6,237 nucleotides of DNA from an uncultured Austwickia sp. (GTDB lineage Bacteria > Actinomycetota > Actinomycetes > Actinomycetales > Dermatophilaceae): positions 1-6,237 of the forward strand of contig CAKUSI010000233.1 in NCBI GenBank assembly GCA_934678955.1, read 5' to 3'. Shown here piece by piece: positions 5,068 through 6,237 of this stretch; position 1 is the stretch's first letter; the number at the start of each line of letters is the position of its first letter. The notes under the pieces are model-generated. The model did not search any database and had not been told where the DNA came from. It was given only the letters and a program-made list of their open reading frames with translations. The translations under genes and the position numbers were made by a program.

Positions 5068-6237
5068 TCATTCCCACTCGGCCAGCAGGGACGTCGCGTC
5101 CGGGCAGCGGTCCAGCAGCGCCTCGCTCTGCGCTCGTGTGCCGCTCAGCGGGTCCATCGTCAGCAGCCGCCGGCCGGGCTGGGCCCCATCGCCGTCGAAA
5201 ACCAGCGAGTCCCACGACGCCGAGGTCAGCCGCGCACCGTACCGGCGCACGCACTCCCCCCGGAACCACGCCCGGGTGTCGCTCGGCGGCGTCGTCACCG
5301 CCGCCTCGACGTCCTCCGCCGGGATCAGCCGCTCCAGCGCGCCGCGCTCCTCCAGCCGCCGGGCCAGACCCTTGCCGGGGCGCATATCCGACCACTGCAG
5401 GTCGATGGCCGCGAGCCGCGGATCATCCCAGGCCAGGCCGTCGCGCTGCCGGTAGCCCTCCAGCAGCGCCAGCTTCGCCACCCAGTCCACCTGCGTGCGG
5501 GCGCTCATCACATCGGTGCCCAACTGCGTCATCAGGTCCTCCCACCGGCGCAACACCTCGGCCGTGGCGCCATCGCCATCGGCGTCGCCATCGCCATCGG
5601 CGTCACCGTCGCCATCGGCGTCACCATCGCCATCACCGCGGCCGTCGCCCTCGCCCCTGCCCGCGGCCCCGCCGGTCCGCTCCAGGTGGGCCCGCACCAG
5701 CTCGTAATAGGCCCACAACAGGTCCAGCCCGGTCAGCCGGCGGTGCTCCACCGTCTCGACGGTGGCCGTCAGCGTCGGGTCGTGGCTCAGCGTGTGCATC
5801 GCCGCGAGCGGGTCGAGCAGGCGCAGGTGAGCGCCTCCGTACGCGTCCAACCCACCCGCCTCGATCAGGGAGAGCACCAGGCTCGTCGAGCCCATCCGGA
5901 CCAGCCCGGCCACGTCGGCGAATGTCGCGTCGCCGACGATCACGTGCAGCCGGCGGTGCTTCGCCCGGTCGGCGTGCGGCTCGTCGCGGGTGTTGATGAT
6001 CGGCCGGCGCACGGTGGTCTCCAGCCCGACGAGCGCCTCGAAGAAATCGGCGCGCGAGCTGATCTGGTAGCCGGGCGACGAGCTGAACTGGCCGATCCCC
6101 ACCCGCCCGGCGCCGCACAGCAGCGAGCGCGCCACGAAGAACCCCGTCAGGTCGTCCACGACCCGCGAGAACGGGGTGGCGCGCGAGAGCAGGTAGTTCT
6201 CGTGGAAGCCGTACGAGGAGCCCTTGCCGTCGGTGTT
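5068..6237 (-). CDS. dop: Depupylase/Pup deamidase Dop, C-terminal 389 residues (start outside window)
   Basis: Dop deamidates the C-terminal Gln of Pup and removes Pup from tagged proteins. The frame is open to the window edge, where it reads NTDGKGSSYGFHENYLLSR, matching the NVDGKGASYGSHENYLMSR segment of mycobacterial Dop near residue 145, so about 140-150 residues are missing. Further matches: GAGRVGIG, ISSRADFFEALVGLETT, INTRDEPHAD, RRLHVIVGDA, VDWVAKLALLEGYRQRDGLAWDDPRL, DLQWSDMRPGKGL, PPSDTRAWFRGECVRRYGA, SWDSLVF and the end DPLSGTRAQSEALLDRC. The DGKG/HENY pair separates it from PafA, which has DSAGNSYGCHENY. A Gly/Asp-rich insertion of about 30 residues follows LVRAHLERTGG. No frameshift is seen. 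Dop lies 2.8 kb upstream of pup, wider than the usual near-adjacent order, so it is probably not in the same transcript. Confidence 0.96.
   Translation of the reverse strand, partial: NTDGKGSSYGFHENYLLSRATPFSRVVDDLTGFFVARSLLCGAGRVGIGQFSSSPGYQISSRADFFEALVGLETTVRRPIINTRDEPHADRAKHRRLHVIVGDATFADVAGLVRMGSTSLVLSLIEAGGLDAYGGAHLRLLDPLAAMHTLSHDPTLTATVETVEHRRLTGLDLLWAYYELVRAHLERTGGAAGRGEGDGRGDGDGDADGDGDADGDGDADGDGATAEVLRRWEDLMTQLGTDVMSARTQVDWVAKLALLEGYRQRDGLAWDDPRLAAIDLQWSDMRPGKGLARRLEERGALERLIPAEDVEAAVTTPPSDTRAWFRGECVRRYGARLTSASWDSLVFDGDGAQPGRRLLTMDPLSGTRAQSEALLDRCPDATSLLAEWE
5569..5640 (-). repeat. 18-bp tandem repeat encoding an Asp/Gly insertion in Dop
   Basis: Four 18-bp units stand in frame (5569-5586, 5587-5604, 5605-5622, 5623-5640). 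The first two are identical, the third differs at two bases and the fourth is partly diverged. They encode repeats of DADGDG or close forms. Asp/Gly-rich codons continue to about 5660. Mycobacterial Dop has a short loop (around DSRDPDPR) at this place, between two helices. Confidence 0.9.

Noticed and set aside
4464..5996. Long open frame of about 510 codons on the plus strand over dop
   Set aside because: The translation is Pro/Arg/His/Ser low-complexity antisense to conserved Dop, with no recognisable domain.

Overview
This is high-GC DNA of actinobacterial type. Every gene I can support lies on the minus strand, so transcription runs from position 6237 towards 1. The window carries most of a Pup-proteasome locus in the order dop (5' end outside the window), pup, prcB, prcA, pafA (only its first 67 codons). 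Dop converts the C-terminal Gln of Pup to Glu and also depupylates, PafA ligates Pup to target lysines, and PrcB/PrcA form the 20S core. The Mpa/ARC ATPase is not in the window. High GC plus a complete Pup system points to Actinomycetota; I cannot name the genus.

Layout: dop 5068-6237; a 221-bp gap; a small lipoprotein of unknown function (4334-4846); a MazE-like/MazF-like toxin-antitoxin pair with an ATGA overlap (4218-3719); an RdmC-like alpha/beta hydrolase (3593-2730); a 431-bp intergenic region rich in repeats (2299-2729); then the tightly packed block pup-prcB-prcA-pafA, with GTGA overlaps at pup/prcB and prcB/prcA and a 2-bp gap before pafA. The four-gene block between dop and pup separates genes that usually sit side by side. 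Part of it, about 4200-5060, looks poorer in G+C than the proteasome genes.

The proteasome proteins are recognisable along their length but carry unusual additions. PrcA has three low-complexity segments: a 7-residue acidic repeat, a Gly-rich loop, and a C-terminal tail of four 8-residue His-rich repeats with HxxH spacing. It is 338 aa, against about 250 aa for the mycobacterial protein. Dop has an Asp/Gly repeat of 18-bp units in a surface-loop position. PrcB has Ala instead of the nearly invariant Gly before its catalytic Thr. The pup upstream region holds two copies of a near-palindrome exactly 52 bp apart, and an array of about five 20-bp units. These are the points most worth checking; I do not see a wholly new system with its own enzymes.
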